A DNA stretch of 64,000 nucleotides from Natrinema versiforme (GTDB lineage: Archaea > Halobacteriota > Halobacteria > Halobacteriales > Natrialbaceae). The DNA lies in assembly GCF_005576615.1 (NCBI RefSeq), contig NZ_CP040330.1, positions 2,294,001 to 2,358,000 of the forward strand. The letters are read 5' to 3'. Within the stretch, counting starts at the first letter, position 1; every line of letters starts with the position of its first letter. The notes beneath the pieces were generated by a model. The model had not been told where the DNA came from and did no database searches. It saw only the letters and a list, made by a program, of their open reading frames with translations. The position numbers and the translations under genes were made by a program. This document shows positions 1 through 9,454 of the stretch, piece by piece.

Positions 1-463
1 CCGCGCGGTCGACGTCCACGTCAACACGGCCGACGACTACGACGAGGGCTCGATCTATCTCACGGTCACGGGCACCTCCGCCGAGCAGGGCGACGACGGC
101 TCCGTCGGCCGGGGTAATCGCGCGAACGGACTCATCACGCCTAACCGCTCGATGTCGATGGAAGCGACGAGCGGGAAGAACCCCGTCAACCACATCGGGA
201 AGATCTACAACCTGCTCTCGACGGAAATCGCCGAGGAGGTCGTCGGCGAGGTCGACGGCATCCGCGACCTGCGCATGCGACTCCTCTCCCAGATCGGCCG
301 GCCGATCGATCAGCCCCACGTCGCCGACGTGCAGGTCGTCACCGACGAGGGCGTCGCGGTCTCGGACGTCGAGACCGATGTCGAAGCGATCGTCGACCGC
401 GAACTCGCGGACGTGACCGAGATCACGCGCAGCGTGATCGAGGGCGAACTGTCGACGTTCTGA
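1..463 (+). CDS. mat: Archaeal S-adenosylmethionine synthetase, C-terminal part
   Basis: The reading frame is open from base 2 to a TGA ending at 463 and gives the last 153 residues. They match the archaeal-type methionine adenosyltransferase, which makes S-adenosylmethionine from methionine and ATP in the cytoplasm. Recognisable parts are the glycine-rich [12 protein letters not shown] stretch and the [14 protein letters not shown] segment near the middle of the fragment, followed by the conserved QIGRPIDQP turn. The family is about 400 residues long, so roughly 250 residues and the start lie before the window. The product supplies the cofactor for the two radical SAM enzymes and the methyltransferase further along. 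Confidence 0.95.
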   Translation, partial: RAVDVHVNTADDYDEGSIYLTVTGTSAEQGDDGSVGRGNRANGLITPNRSMSMEATSGKNPVNHIGKIYNLLSTEIAEEVVGEVDGIRDLRMRLLSQIGRPIDQPHVADVQVVTDEGVAVSDVETDVEAIVDRELADVTEITRSVIEGELSTF

Positions 464-633
464 GCCGCGGTTTTTCTACGTACACGTCGTTTCCTCGAGA
501 GACTCGAGACGGGTCCGGGTCCGATCCGTTACCGCGAGTCGGAGGTCGAAACCGGCATAGCGAGTGTGCCGCCCGAATACTCAAGAACGGGCCCGATGTA
601 CCGGGTTACGAATCGAAACGGGAGTGACCGCCA

Positions 634-1893
634 GTGGCAGACTCGAGTTCCGAATCGACCGCCCGTCCCGTCGTCTACGCCGTCGTCGCGAGTACCTTCT
701 TCGTCGGCTTCGGCGGCGGTGTCGTCTTCCCGATTCTGCCGAACCTCGGCGAAGTGCTGGGGATCTCGGCGTTTCTGGTCGGCGTCATCCTCTCGGCGAA
801 CCGCTGGACGCGGCTGGTCGCGAACGGGCCGGCCGGCGTGTTGGTCGACCGAATTGGGACACGAAAACCGTTCGTCGCCGGGTTGGCGATCGAGGGGCTC
901 GCGACCTTCGGCTACGTCATCGCGATCGAGTCCGCAATGCCGGAGGTCTGGTTCATCCTCGCGCGGATCATGTGGGGGATCGGGAGCTCGCTCGTGTTCG
1001 CGACGGCGTACACGATCACCGCCGACGTCAGCGAGGCCACCACCCGGGGGACGAGCATGGGCATCGTGCGGGCCGGGATCACCTTCGGCTTCCCCGCGGG
1101 CATGGTACTGGGCGGGATCGTCAGCGAACTCCAGGGGAACGTGACCGCGTTCGTGCTCGCGGCCTCCTTCGCCGCCCTCGCGAGCGTCATCGCCTTCTTC
1201 ATCGTCCCCGAGACCCACGTCGAGTCGGCCGACTCGTCGATCAAACCGTGGGACCTCGAGACCACCCTCCCCGCGCTCACCGTCGGACTGGTCAACTTCG
1301 GGCTCTACTTCGCGTACATCGGCGTGCTCTTCTCCACGCTCGTCCTGTATCTCGAGGTCGAGTCGCTGACCCTTTCCCTCGAGTTCGCGGGCTACGGCAT
1401 CGACTACGGCGAACAGGGGACGTCCGGACTGCTGATGGCAGTGTCGGCCCTCTCCGGCGCGGTCTTTACCGTCTCCGGCGGGAAGATCAGCGACGCCGTC
1501 GGCGCGCGCATGCCCGTTCTCCTCGCCTTCCTCGCGACCAGCTGTGCGGGGTTCGTCGTCCTCACGGTCGCACCCTCCTTCGGTGCCGTCGTCCTCGCCT
1601 GCGGGCTGATCGGCGCGGGACAGGGCGGCGTCGGCGGCCCGCTGACGGCCCTGCTCGCGGACCTCACACCCGAGGATCGCATGGGCAGGGCGATGGGGAC
1701 GAACAATATCTTCGGCGACGTGGGCGGCGGTCTCGGACCGCTGATATCCTTGCCGTTCGCTAACACGGTCGGGTTCGACGTGCTGTACGCCCTCAGCGCG
1801 GTCGTCCCGCTGGTGGCCGGCGTCGTTCTCGTCGCCGGCATCTACAGCTACACGGGGCGTCTGAGTCCGACGGTCGAGGAGTCCGTCGTCTGA
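634..1893 (+). CDS. MFS transporter
   Basis: A 419-residue integral membrane protein with about 12 hydrophobic helices in the two-half layout of the major facilitator superfamily. The loop between helices 2 and 3 carries the RWTRLVANGPAGVLVDRIG segment, the place of the MFS signature with its GPxxGxLxDR character, and a related stretch follows in the second half. A central break lies near residues 195-215. Drug or metabolite export is the usual role of such proteins, but no substrate can be read from the sequence. The GTG at 634 starts the protein just before the first helix. The 170 bases upstream show no other gene. No operon partner is visible: the next gene begins 75 bases downstream. Confidence 0.9.
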   Translation: MADSSSESTARPVVYAVVASTFFVGFGGGVVFPILPNLGEVLGISAFLVGVILSANRWTRLVANGPAGVLVDRIGTRKPFVAGLAIEGLATFGYVIAIESAMPEVWFILARIMWGIGSSLVFATAYTITADVSEATTRGTSMGIVRAGITFGFPAGMVLGGIVSELQGNVTAFVLAASFAALASVIAFFIVPETHVESADSSIKPWDLETTLPALTVGLVNFGLYFAYIGVLFSTLVLYLEVESLTLSLEFAGYGIDYGEQGTSGLLMAVSALSGAVFTVSGGKISDAVGARMPVLLAFLATSCAGFVVLTVAPSFGAVVLACGLIGAGQGGVGGPLTALLADLTPEDRMGRAMGTNNIFGDVGGGLGPLISLPFANTVGFDVLYALSAVVPLVAGVVLVAGIYSYTGRLSPTVEESVV

Positions 1894-1968
1894 GCCGCGT
1901 TCCGTCGCGCCTCGAGCCGGATACCGTCCTCGTAACCCCCTTATAGCCGCGGCCGTCTATCACAGTTC

Positions 1969-3147
1969 ATGCACCCGCCGGGAGCCGATACGGTCCTCAT
2001 CCGTCACGGGGACCTCAACACCAAGAGCAACACCGTCAAGCGGTACATGGAGGGGCTCCTCGTCGAGAACCTCGAGGCCCTCCTCGCGGCGCGGTCGGTT
2101 CCCGGCGAGGTCGAGCGCCGGTGGAACCGGCCGCTGATCCACACGGACGCGGATGCCGTCGAGGCCGCGACCGCGGCCGCGGCGGACACCTTCGGCGTCG
2201 TCTCCGCCAGCCCCGCCCTGACCGTCAGCACCGAGAAGGCGCGGATCCTCGAGGTACTCGAGGAGACCGCCCGCGAGCACTACGACGGCGGGACGTTCGC
2301 GGTCGACGCCCGCCGCTCGGACAAGAGTCTGCCCTACGACAGCGAGGACCTGGCCCGCGAGGCCGGGACCGCGATCTGGGAGACCGTCGAAGACGAGTTC
2401 GAGCCCGAAGTCGACCTCGACGATCCCGACCTGACCTTCGGCGTCGAAGTCCGCGAGGACATCGCCTTCGTCTACCTCGAGCAGGTAGAGGGTCCGGGCG
2501 GGCTTCCGCTCGGGTCGCAGGAGCCGGTCATCGCGCTGGTCAGCGGCGGCATCGACTCGCCGGTCGCGGCCTACGAGATGATGAAACGCGGCAGCCCGGT
2601 CGTGCCGGCCTACGTCGATCTCGGCGACTACGGCGGGATCGACCACGAGGCCCGCGCGATGGAGACGGTTCGACTCCTCTCGGAGTACGCGCCGAACTTC
2701 GACATGCAGGTCTACCGGATTCCGGGCGGCGAGACCGTCGACCTCCTCGTCCGGGAGATGGAACAGGGCCGCATGCTCTCGCTGCGGCGCTTTTTCTACC
2801 GCGCCGCCGAATCGCTCGCCGACCGCGTCGACGCCAACGGCATCGTCACCGGCGAGGCCGCCGGCCAGAAGTCGAGCCAGACGATCCGGAACCTCGGCGT
2901 CACCAGCCGCGCGACCCGGCTCCCGATCCACCGCCCGCTGCTGACTCGAGACAAACAGTATATCGTCGCTCAGGCCCGCGAGATCGGCACCTATACCGAC
3001 TCGACGATGGACGCCGGCTGTAACCGCGTCACCCCCGATCAGGTCGAAACCAACGCCCGGCTGAAACCGCTGCTCGAGGCCGAGCCGGACGACCTGCTCG
3101 AGCGCGCCGAAGCGGCGGCGAAGCAGGCGGAACTCGTCGAACCGTAA
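1969..3147 (+). CDS. thiI: tRNA 4-thiouridine sulfurtransferase ThiI
   Basis: A 392-residue protein that activates uridine 8 of tRNA by adenylation and adds sulfur; the family can also serve thiamine thiazole synthesis. The N-terminal part (about 1-165) has the ferredoxin-like plus THUMP arrangement, and the pyrophosphatase loop SGGIDSPVA begins at Ser192. A cysteine at 351 (DAGCNRV) sits where the conserved cysteine of the adenylation domain is expected. The bacterial C-terminal rhodanese domain is absent, as in most archaeal ThiI, so the sulfur donor must be a separate protein. The ATG is preceded by a CCCTTATAGCC TATA-like box about 25 bases upstream, consistent with a leaderless transcript. 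Confidence 0.95.
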   Translation: MHPPGADTVLIRHGDLNTKSNTVKRYMEGLLVENLEALLAARSVPGEVERRWNRPLIHTDADAVEAATAAAADTFGVVSASPALTVSTEKARILEVLEETAREHYDGGTFAVDARRSDKSLPYDSEDLAREAGTAIWETVEDEFEPEVDLDDPDLTFGVEVREDIAFVYLEQVEGPGGLPLGSQEPVIALVSGGIDSPVAAYEMMKRGSPVVPAYVDLGDYGGIDHEARAMETVRLLSEYAPNFDMQVYRIPGGETVDLLVREMEQGRMLSLRRFFYRAAESLADRVDANGIVTGEAAGQKSSQTIRNLGVTSRATRLPIHRPLLTRDKQYIVAQAREIGTYTDSTMDAGCNRVTPDQVETNARLKPLLEAEPDDLLERAEAAAKQAELVEP

Positions 3148-3204
3148 ACTCGGATGGTCTCTCTCTGCTCGTCGCTGACTCAGCTAGCCACCGCCGGGTG
3201 GGAC

Positions 3205-3312
3205 TGAAAGGGGCTGGCTCTCTCGAGGAAGACGGGCGACGCGAGCACTGTCCGAACGTAGTGAGGACAGCGCGCAGCGAGCCCCTCGACTCGAGAGAGA
3301 CAGGGGCTTTCA
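3205..3312. repeat. Nested inverted-repeat element in an intergenic spacer
   Basis: Three sets of arms are nested: TGAAAG (3205-3210) with CTTTCA (3307-3312); CTGGCTCTCTCGAG (3214-3227) with CTCGAGAGAGACAG (3290-3303), one mismatch; and CTGTCC (3248-3253) with GGACAG (3265-3270). It sits between thiI and the next gene with no convincing reading frame. The layout resembles short palindromic elements that recur between genes in haloarchaea; that it is dispersed is inferred from memory and cannot be tested here. Confidence 0.6.
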
Positions 3313-3418
3313 TCGTCGCTGTCGTCGCGGAGGAATTCGGGCTTTGAACGTGGAAGCTCTCGAGAAACTCGTCTAGAAGCCGAAACCGACATTACACCGT
3401 CGCTCCCACCACAATATA

Positions 3419-4048
3419 GTGACCCGCGTCTGTCTCATCGGCGAGGCCGGGACCAACCTCCAGTACGAACTGCTCTCCCGCGAGACGGCTCGCGAAGCGC
3501 TGGCGACGTACGACTTGGCGCGGCCGTTCGAGAACTCGCTTGCCGTCCGCACGGTCAGCGTCGGGGCTGCCGTCTCGCTGCTGAACGATCTCAACTGGTA
3601 TCTGACTCGATTCGTCGACGAGGCGCTCGTCCAGGAGCCGAGCATTAGCGACGACGAGTGGCTCTCGCGGCCGCTGGCCGAAGCGCTCCGCAACGGCGAC
3701 ATCGAACCCGCGGCGACGGCCGAATTCTGCAAACTCTACGGCCTCGAGCGAGTCGCGCCGGAATCCGAGTCGGCCGACGACGCCGGGGACGGGACCGCCG
3801 ACTCGAGTCCGGCTGCTGACTCCGGCCCGAACGCGGTTGCCGACTCCGAGAGCGGGGCAGCTAGTGGGACGACCGCAGCCGGTGACGACTCGAGAGAGCC
3901 CGACCGAGCGGGCGTCGCCGAGCCGACGTATCGGCTCGTCGAGCCGCTGTACGTCCGCCGGACCGACGGCGAGGTCCCCGAGTACGACCTCCGGGACGTC
4001 GAGGACACGCTCGTCGTCCGGCTGACTGAGGCGGAATACGCGCCGTAA
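3419..4048 (+). CDS. Conserved haloarchaeal protein of unknown function
   Basis: A 209-residue soluble protein. Residues 1-110 look like one folded domain beginning VCLIGEAGTNLQYELLSRE. Residues about 115-165 form an acidic, Ala/Ser/Asp-rich linker. A short conserved-looking tail rich in Tyr, Leu and Arg (RLVEPLYVRRTDGEVPEYD) follows. It may belong to the haloarchaeal DUF5804 group, but I am not certain. The GTG at 3419 is preceded by AATATAG a few bases upstream and no better start exists in frame. No catalytic motif was seen, and neighbours give no clear hint of function. Confidence 0.75.
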   Translation: MTRVCLIGEAGTNLQYELLSRETAREALATYDLARPFENSLAVRTVSVGAAVSLLNDLNWYLTRFVDEALVQEPSISDDEWLSRPLAEALRNGDIEPAATAEFCKLYGLERVAPESESADDAGDGTADSSPAADSGPNAVADSESGAASGTTAAGDDSREPDRAGVAEPTYRLVEPLYVRRTDGEVPEYDLRDVEDTLVVRLTEAEYAP

Positions 4049-4073
4049 CTCGTCGCTCGAGCCGTTGGCCGCG

Positions 4074-4739
4074 TTACTCGCTGTCCGCGTCGCTCTCGGT
4101 GGCGTTGTCGGTTCCGCCGTCGTTCCCGCTCGTACTTTCGGAGACGCTCTCGCTGGCCGTCGCGATCCCGTGGGATTGTCCGTGTCGGTCCCTGATACTG
4201 ACCGAGAGCTTCGACAGCGGCTCGGACTCGAAGGTCGCCCGGACGAGTCGGCCGACGGTCACCTCCTGTGTAGCACAGGCCTCCTTCTCGTCGGCCGTCT
4301 CCTGCACTGCCGCCCTGAGCGCGAGGGAATCGTCGTTTTCCTCGCTCTCGTCGATCCCGATCGACTCGAGGCCCATCTCGTGACACGGGGAGGGTGCGCC
4401 GGCCTCGAGTTTGGCCAGTACCGCCACCTCGAAGTCGGTGTCCTCGATGAAGTCGGTCAGCGACTCGGGTGGGGAGTCTCGCACGTCGAGCCAGTCGTCG
4501 GCCGCGTCGCGGTCGTGGATCAACTCGGCGCTCGGCGATGTCGTCCGGTCCGGGGACTGGAAGGGCTGAGTTTCGTAACTGGCCAGCGCGTCGGGGAGGT
4601 CGTCGGTTTCGCCGTCCTCGGGATCGCCGGTTCCGTCGTCGGGCGACCCTTCGTCCTCATCGCCGCTGAGACAGCCGGCCGACAGCGCGATCAGCGACGC
4701 CGTTCCGCCTAATACCGCTCGTCTGGAGGGGCATGTCAT
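4074..4739 (-). CDS. Tat-exported lipoprotein, unknown function
   Basis: A 221-residue protein with a twin-arginine signal (SRRAVLGG at residues 5-12), a short hydrophobic stretch and a lipobox LSAGC that puts Cys23 at the mature N terminus. This is the normal haloarchaeal way of anchoring lipoproteins outside the membrane. An acidic linker follows, then a domain of about 130 residues with two cysteines (one in PSPCHEM, one in EACATQE) that could form a disulfide. A Ser/Asp/Asn-rich tail ends the protein. It stands alone, convergent with the upstream gene, and no ligand can be inferred. Confidence 0.85.
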   Translation of the reverse strand: MTCPSRRAVLGGTASLIALSAGCLSGDEDEGSPDDGTGDPEDGETDDLPDALASYETQPFQSPDRTTSPSAELIHDRDAADDWLDVRDSPPESLTDFIEDTDFEVAVLAKLEAGAPSPCHEMGLESIGIDESEENDDSLALRAAVQETADEKEACATQEVTVGRLVRATFESEPLSKLSVSIRDRHGQSHGIATASESVSESTSGNDGGTDNATESDADSE

Positions 4740-4836
4740 CTGACCTGAGTGTAGGGGGCAACGAGTAAAAGGGATTCGGATAGGTGAAAGAGCGCTTTTC
4801 GTTGCGGCGGGCCGACAGATCGTCAGCCCACTCGGC

Positions 4837-5820
4837 TCAGTCGAAAAGGCCGGTCGAGAGGTAGCGCTCGCCGCTGTCCCAGAAGACGGTGACGACGAGC
4901 GGGCAGTCGTCGGCCGCTCGTCCGCCGTCCGTTTCGGGAGAGGCCGGCTCCGTCCGCTCGTCGAACGCGGTCGGGACCTCCGGACACTCGAGGTCGGGTT
5001 CGGCGATCTCCCGGGCGATGCGTTGGGAGACGAGACTCGTCGCGCCGCTCGACTGGCCCACGAGGATTCCCTCGTCGCGGGCGAGGCGACGGCACTCCGC
5101 TTCCGCGTCCTCGAGTTTCACGGTCTCGACGCGGTCGATGAGATCGAGATCGAGGTTGTCGCTGACGAAGCCGGGGCCCATCCCCTGGAACTCGTCCTTG
5201 CCGGACTCGCCGGTCGAGAGGACGGCGTTTCTGGCCGGTTCGACCGCGACGATCTCCATTTCGGGGAACTCCTCGCGGAGCCGCCGACCGATCCCCGAAA
5301 TCGTGCCGCCAGTACCGACGCCGGCGACGAAGGCGTCGATCTCGCGGCCGTCGACCTGCTCGAGGATTTCGGGGCCGGTCGTCTTGTAGTGGGCTTCGGG
5401 GTTCGCGGGGTTCTCGAACTGGCCGAGTTGGATCGCGCCCTCGGCCTCGAGCGTCTCGGCGCGGGCGCGGGCGTCTTCCATGTCGCCGTCGACTAACTCG
5501 AGGTCCGCACCGTAGGCGGCCATGACCTGCCGACGCTCCTTCGATTTGTCCGAGGGCATGACGATCGTCAGGTCGTAACCGCGGGCGGCCGCGACGAGCG
5601 CGAGGCCGATGCCGGTGTTGCCGCTCGTGGGTTCGACGAGCCAGTCGCCGGGTTCGATCAGCCCGTCGCGTTCGGCGGCCCGAACCATCTCGCGGGCCGG
5701 CCGGTCCTTGGCCGAGCCGCCGGGGTTGAACGATTCGATCTTGGCAGCGATCGTTGCACCCTCCGGCGAGTCGACCTGGACGAGCGGCGACCCGATGGTG
5801 TCCAGGATGCTCCCTTTCAT
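4837..5820 (-). CDS. cysK: Cysteine synthase (O-acetylserine/O-phosphoserine sulfhydrylase family)
   Basis: A 327-residue fold-type II PLP enzyme that replaces the beta substituent of an activated serine with sulfide. Lys38 in NPGGSAKDRPA is the PLP Schiff-base lysine. The PTSGNTG loop binds the substrate, and a GVGTGGTISG phosphate-binding loop follows near residue 180. The open frame continues 36 codons further upstream, but the family start MKGSILDTIG at 5820 is clearly the natural one. A Gly/Glu/Pro-rich insertion (about 270-305) near the C terminus is unlike bacterial CysK and looks like halophilic padding. It diverges from the thioredoxin-like gene at 6047, which fits a shared thiol theme. 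Confidence 0.93.
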   Translation of the reverse strand: MKGSILDTIGSPLVQVDSPEGATIAAKIESFNPGGSAKDRPAREMVRAAERDGLIEPGDWLVEPTSGNTGIGLALVAAARGYDLTIVMPSDKSKERRQVMAAYGADLELVDGDMEDARARAETLEAEGAIQLGQFENPANPEAHYKTTGPEILEQVDGREIDAFVAGVGTGGTISGIGRRLREEFPEMEIVAVEPARNAVLSTGESGKDEFQGMGPGFVSDNLDLDLIDRVETVKLEDAEAECRRLARDEGILVGQSSGATSLVSQRIAREIAEPDLECPEVPTAFDERTEPASPETDGGRAADDCPLVVTVFWDSGERYLSTGLFD

Positions 5821-6046
5821 TGGCCAGCCATTGGTAGTCGAGACGTATACTGTTTGCTGTAACGAGTTACACGAAGTCGGCAGTGTCGTTCGCGCTCTCT
5901 TCGAAGCGAGACCGGGGACTGCAAACACCTCGAAAGTCTCGCCCGGGAGTGGGTGGTCGGCCGGCTACGAGAGAGCGGGTAGCCACTCGAGGGAAGAGCC
6001 CATCGGAAACACCGCGGTTAAGCCCGCCGAGACGTAACCCGTGCGT

Positions 6047-6418
6047 ATGAGTCTCGAGACCATGCGGCCGAACCCCACGTGGGACGCGGCGTCCTACGAG
6101 GAGGCGGTCGACACGCTCGCAGCGCACGACGAACTGGTGTACAAGGTCTGGGGCGGCGACTGGTGTAAGGACTGTCGCGCCCTGCTCCCCGATTTCGGCG
6201 CGGCGCTCGAGGCGGCCGAAGTCCCCGACGACCGAATAGAGGAAGTCGATGTCGATCAGGACAAGCAGGGGCCGGGCGTCGAGGCGTACGACATCGAGTA
6301 CATCCCGACGATCGTCGTCGAAAACGACGCGGGCGAAGAGCTCACCCGCTTCGTCGAGGAAGAAGCCGTGCCACCGGCGGTCTGGATCGCCGAGCAACTC
6401 GAGGACGAACTGGCGTAA
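6047..6418 (+). CDS. Thioredoxin-like protein with a WCKDC active site
   Basis: A 123-residue thioredoxin-fold protein. The redox motif is WCKDC with cysteines at 40 and 43, in place of the usual WCGPC; a cis-proline stretch YIPTIVV follows at about residue 87. The charged residues between the cysteines would alter its redox potential compared with ordinary thioredoxin. An in-frame GTG lies two codons earlier (6041); I prefer the ATG because a TTAAG box about 27 bases upstream suits a leaderless message. It is divergent from cysteine synthase, so a role in thiol or sulfur handling is plausible but inferred. Confidence 0.88.
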   Translation: MSLETMRPNPTWDAASYEEAVDTLAAHDELVYKVWGGDWCKDCRALLPDFGAALEAAEVPDDRIEEVDVDQDKQGPGVEAYDIEYIPTIVVENDAGEELTRFVEEEAVPPAVWIAEQLEDELA

Positions 6419-6505
6419 CTCCCCGTTTTCGGGATCGGATCGCGGTCTCTCTCCTTTGCGAATTCGGCGGCCGTCCCGCCGCGGAGCGGTCGATCCAGCG
6501 ACGGC

Positions 6506-8689
6506 TTAGAACGGACTCCCCGACTCCTCGGCTGACGACGCGCTCGAGCCATCGACTGCCGCGTTCTCGCCCAGCCACTCGAGCGCCTCGGCCACCTCGT
6601 GGGTCGGCGGCGAACACGTCCGATCGCGACAGACGTACAGCGTCGGCTCGCCGTCGCGGGCCTCGCGGCCGGCCCAGATCGGCGGGGCGTCGTCGAGCCC
6701 CAGCGTCTCGAGCCAGTCCTCGAGCCCTGCCTCGGTCGGCGGCCGCAGCGCGAACAGCCGGTCGGGCAGGTACCGCGACGCGAACCGCTCGCGCCACTCG
6801 GTCGGCAGGGACTCGGCAGCGACCGTCACCTCGAGCGCGCCGGCCTCGAGCCGGTCGGCGGCGAGACAGAGCGTCGCGTGCTCGAGCGCGTTCGACTCGA
6901 GTTTGTTCGCGTGGGTCTCGAGGACGGTCGCGGCGATGTCCTCGAAGCCTTCCGCAGCGAACTCATCGAGGGCGAGCAGGGCTTCGACCGCCACGCCGGT
7001 CGCGGAGGGCGTCGACTGGTCGCCGAGTTCCTGGGGCCGGGTGACCAGCGACTCCCCGCTCTCGGGCGTGAAGTAGAGCGTGCCGCGGTCCGCGTCCCAG
7101 AACTCGGCCTCGATGACGCGGGCCAACTCGAGTGCGAACGCGAGGTGGTCGACCTCGCCGGTGGCCTGATAGCAGTCCAATGCGGCCCGCGCGAGGAAGG
7201 CGTAGTCCTCGAGATAGCCGTCGACCTTGACGTCTCCGTCTTTGTAGCGCCGCGAAAGCCGCTGTTCGTCCTCGTTCCAGAGCCGATCGCGGACGAACTC
7301 GAGGGCGTCGACGGCGGTCTCGGCGTAGTCGTCCTCGCCCAGTACGAGCGCCGCCTCGGCGTAGGTCGAGATCATCAGCCCGTTCCAACCCGCCAGGACC
7401 TTCTCGTCGCGATCGGGCCGGGGCCGTTCCTCGCGGGCCTCGAACAGCGTCTGGCGGGCCGAGTCGAGCCGTTTCAGGATCTCGCTCTCCTCGAGGTCGA
7501 ACTGACCGGCGAGTTCGGACACTTTGGCCACGCGGTTCGGCTGGTTCCGTCCCTCGAAGTTCCCCGACTCCGAGATATCGTAGCGCGCACAGAAGAGCGC
7601 GGCGTCGGTCTCGCTCTCGAGTGCCTCGTGTACTTCCTCGGGCGTCCAGACGTAGAACGCCCCCTCCTCGCGCTCGCCGGTCTCGGGCGATTCGCTCTGG
7701 GCGTCGAGGGTACTGAAGAAGCCGCCCTCGTCGTGGGTCAGTTCGCGATCGACGAACTCCAGCGTTTCCGAGACGACGGTGGCGTAGCGGTCTTCGCCCG
7801 TCAACTGATAGCCCGAGAGGAACGCCCGCGGGATCTCGGCGTTGTCGTACAGCATCTTCTCGAAGTGGGGCACCGTCCAGTCCCGATCGACGCAGTACCG
7901 ATGGAAGCCGCCGCCGACGTGGTCGTAGAGCCCGCCCGCGGCCATCGCGTCCAGCGTCTCCTCGAAGACCTCGCGGTACTCCTCGCGCCCGGTGCGGTCG
8001 TACGCCCGGGCGAGCACCCTGAGACGCGAGGGCTGTGGGAACTTCTGGCCGGTTCCGAACCCGCCGTGCTGACGGTCGGCGCTCCGGAGAACGACATCGG
8101 CGGCCGTCTCGAGCACGTCGCTCGAGGGCGGCTCCCCACCGGCTCCCGCGGCGTCCGGGGTCTCCTCGAGTTGATCCTTCGCCGCATCGGTCCACTGCTC
8201 GGCGCGGTTTTCCATCTCGGCGCGGTCCTCCTCGCTCTCCCACGAGTCGCTGATCCGCTCACAGAGGTCGAGGAATCCGGGTTGGCCCTGCTTGCCGTCC
8301 CGCGGGAAGTAGGTGCCGACGAAAAACGGCTTCCCTTCGGGGGTGAGCCACGCCGAGAGCGGCCAGCCGCCCCGGCCGGTGACGAGTTGGCAAACGGTCA
8401 TGTAGATGCTGTCGACGTCCGGGCGCTCCTCGCGGTCGACCTTGATCGGGACGAAGTTCTCGTTGAGGACCTCGGCGACCGCCTCGTCCTCGAAGCTCTC
8501 GTCTTCCATCACGTGACACCAGTGACACGCCGAGTAGCCGATCGAGAGGAAGATGGGCACGTCGCGTTCTTTCGCGGCCGCCAAGGCCTCCTCGTCCCAC
8601 GGCTGCCAGTTGACGGGGTTGTCCGCGTGCTGGCGCAGATAGGGGCTCTCCTCCTCGTCGAGCCGGTTGCGCCGGGTCGGGTCGGTCAT
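6506..8689 (-). CDS. DUF255/YyaL-type thioredoxin-domain protein
   Basis: A 727-residue protein of the family that includes bacterial YyaL and animal SPATA20. The N-terminal 170 residues are a thioredoxin-like domain with the diagnostic SACHWCHVM motif (Cys55, Cys58). The rest is an alpha/alpha-toroid like that of N-acylglucosamine epimerases and glycoside hydrolases, with repeated short helices and the motif GGFHRYCVD near residue 265. The biochemical role of the family is not settled. The chosen ATG gives the family start MTDPTRRNRLDEEESPYLRQ, although the frame is open further upstream. It is about 225 bases downstream of folA on the same strand and may be read through. Confidence 0.92.
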   Translation of the reverse strand: MTDPTRRNRLDEEESPYLRQHADNPVNWQPWDEEALAAAKERDVPIFLSIGYSACHWCHVMEDESFEDEAVAEVLNENFVPIKVDREERPDVDSIYMTVCQLVTGRGGWPLSAWLTPEGKPFFVGTYFPRDGKQGQPGFLDLCERISDSWESEEDRAEMENRAEQWTDAAKDQLEETPDAAGAGGEPPSSDVLETAADVVLRSADRQHGGFGTGQKFPQPSRLRVLARAYDRTGREEYREVFEETLDAMAAGGLYDHVGGGFHRYCVDRDWTVPHFEKMLYDNAEIPRAFLSGYQLTGEDRYATVVSETLEFVDRELTHDEGGFFSTLDAQSESPETGEREEGAFYVWTPEEVHEALESETDAALFCARYDISESGNFEGRNQPNRVAKVSELAGQFDLEESEILKRLDSARQTLFEAREERPRPDRDEKVLAGWNGLMISTYAEAALVLGEDDYAETAVDALEFVRDRLWNEDEQRLSRRYKDGDVKVDGYLEDYAFLARAALDCYQATGEVDHLAFALELARVIEAEFWDADRGTLYFTPESGESLVTRPQELGDQSTPSATGVAVEALLALDEFAAEGFEDIAATVLETHANKLESNALEHATLCLAADRLEAGALEVTVAAESLPTEWRERFASRYLPDRLFALRPPTEAGLEDWLETLGLDDAPPIWAGREARDGEPTLYVCRDRTCSPPTHEVAEALEWLGENAAVDGSSASSAEESGSPF

Positions 8690-8914
8690 GGACGGTCCTA
8701 CGGCCGGCGCGGCTAAAAGCCACAGGTGATCCGGAGCCGGCTGTTCGATCCCCGTTTCGCTCGAGTCCGCGAAACCGAGCCGCGACGAGGTGCCGGTGAA
8801 GTCTACCGGGTGGTAGTTTTCGCCGAACACGACGACCCGCCGCCCCCGTCCTGAGCGGTCACCCCCTCCGTTCCCCGGAATCAGTGACCGCAGTTGTCGG
8901 CACGGATCGTTCGG

Positions 8915-9454
8915 TTACCGCTCGCGGACGAACTCCGCGAACGCGAACCCGTCGCGTTCGTCTCGAGCCGTCTCCGTCCACGCCTCCCGATCCCAGTCGG
9001 GGAAGTAGGTATCGCCCTCGGGCGCGTCGTGGATTTCCGTCAGGACCAGCCGATCGACCGCGGGGAGGAACTGCTCGTAGACGGTTGCGCCACCGGCGAC
9101 GAAGATTCGGTCGGCTCCATCGTGGCGCTCTCGAGCGGCCGTCGCGGCCGCTTCGACGGCGTCCTCGAGATCGTGGGCCACCACGGCGTCGTCCGGCGTC
9201 TCGAGGTCGCGACTCGTCAGGACGACGGTCGTCCGGCCGGGCAGCGGTTCGCCGAGCGTCTCGAGAATGCCCTCGTAGGTCACCCGGCCCATGATAACGG
9301 GGCGGTCCATCGTCGTCTCCTTGAAGTGCTGCAGATCGGCGGGGACGTGCCACGGCATGTCGCCGTCGGCCCCGATGACGCCGTTGTCGGCAACGGCGGC
9401 GATGGCCACGAGTTCGCGGTCGGTCGCCGGAATCCGGCTTCGATCCTCGCTCAT
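8915..9454 (-). CDS. folA: Dihydrofolate reductase
   Basis: A 179-residue NADPH-dependent reductase of dihydrofolate. The family features appear in order: the N-terminal strand VAIAAVADNGVIG, the folate-site turn DMPWHVPADLQHFK, the VIMGRVTYEG cofactor segment, the VVLTSR strand and the FVAGGATVYEQFLP region near residue 120. Its ATG overlaps the stop of thyA in the sequence ATGA, so the two are translationally coupled: ThyA makes dihydrofolate, which this enzyme recycles. Length is typical for haloarchaeal DHFR. Confidence 0.96.
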   Translation of the reverse strand: MSEDRSRIPATDRELVAIAAVADNGVIGADGDMPWHVPADLQHFKETTMDRPVIMGRVTYEGILETLGEPLPGRTTVVLTSRDLETPDDAVVAHDLEDAVEAAATAARERHDGADRIFVAGGATVYEQFLPAVDRLVLTEIHDAPEGDTYFPDWDREAWTETARDERDGFAFAEFVRER

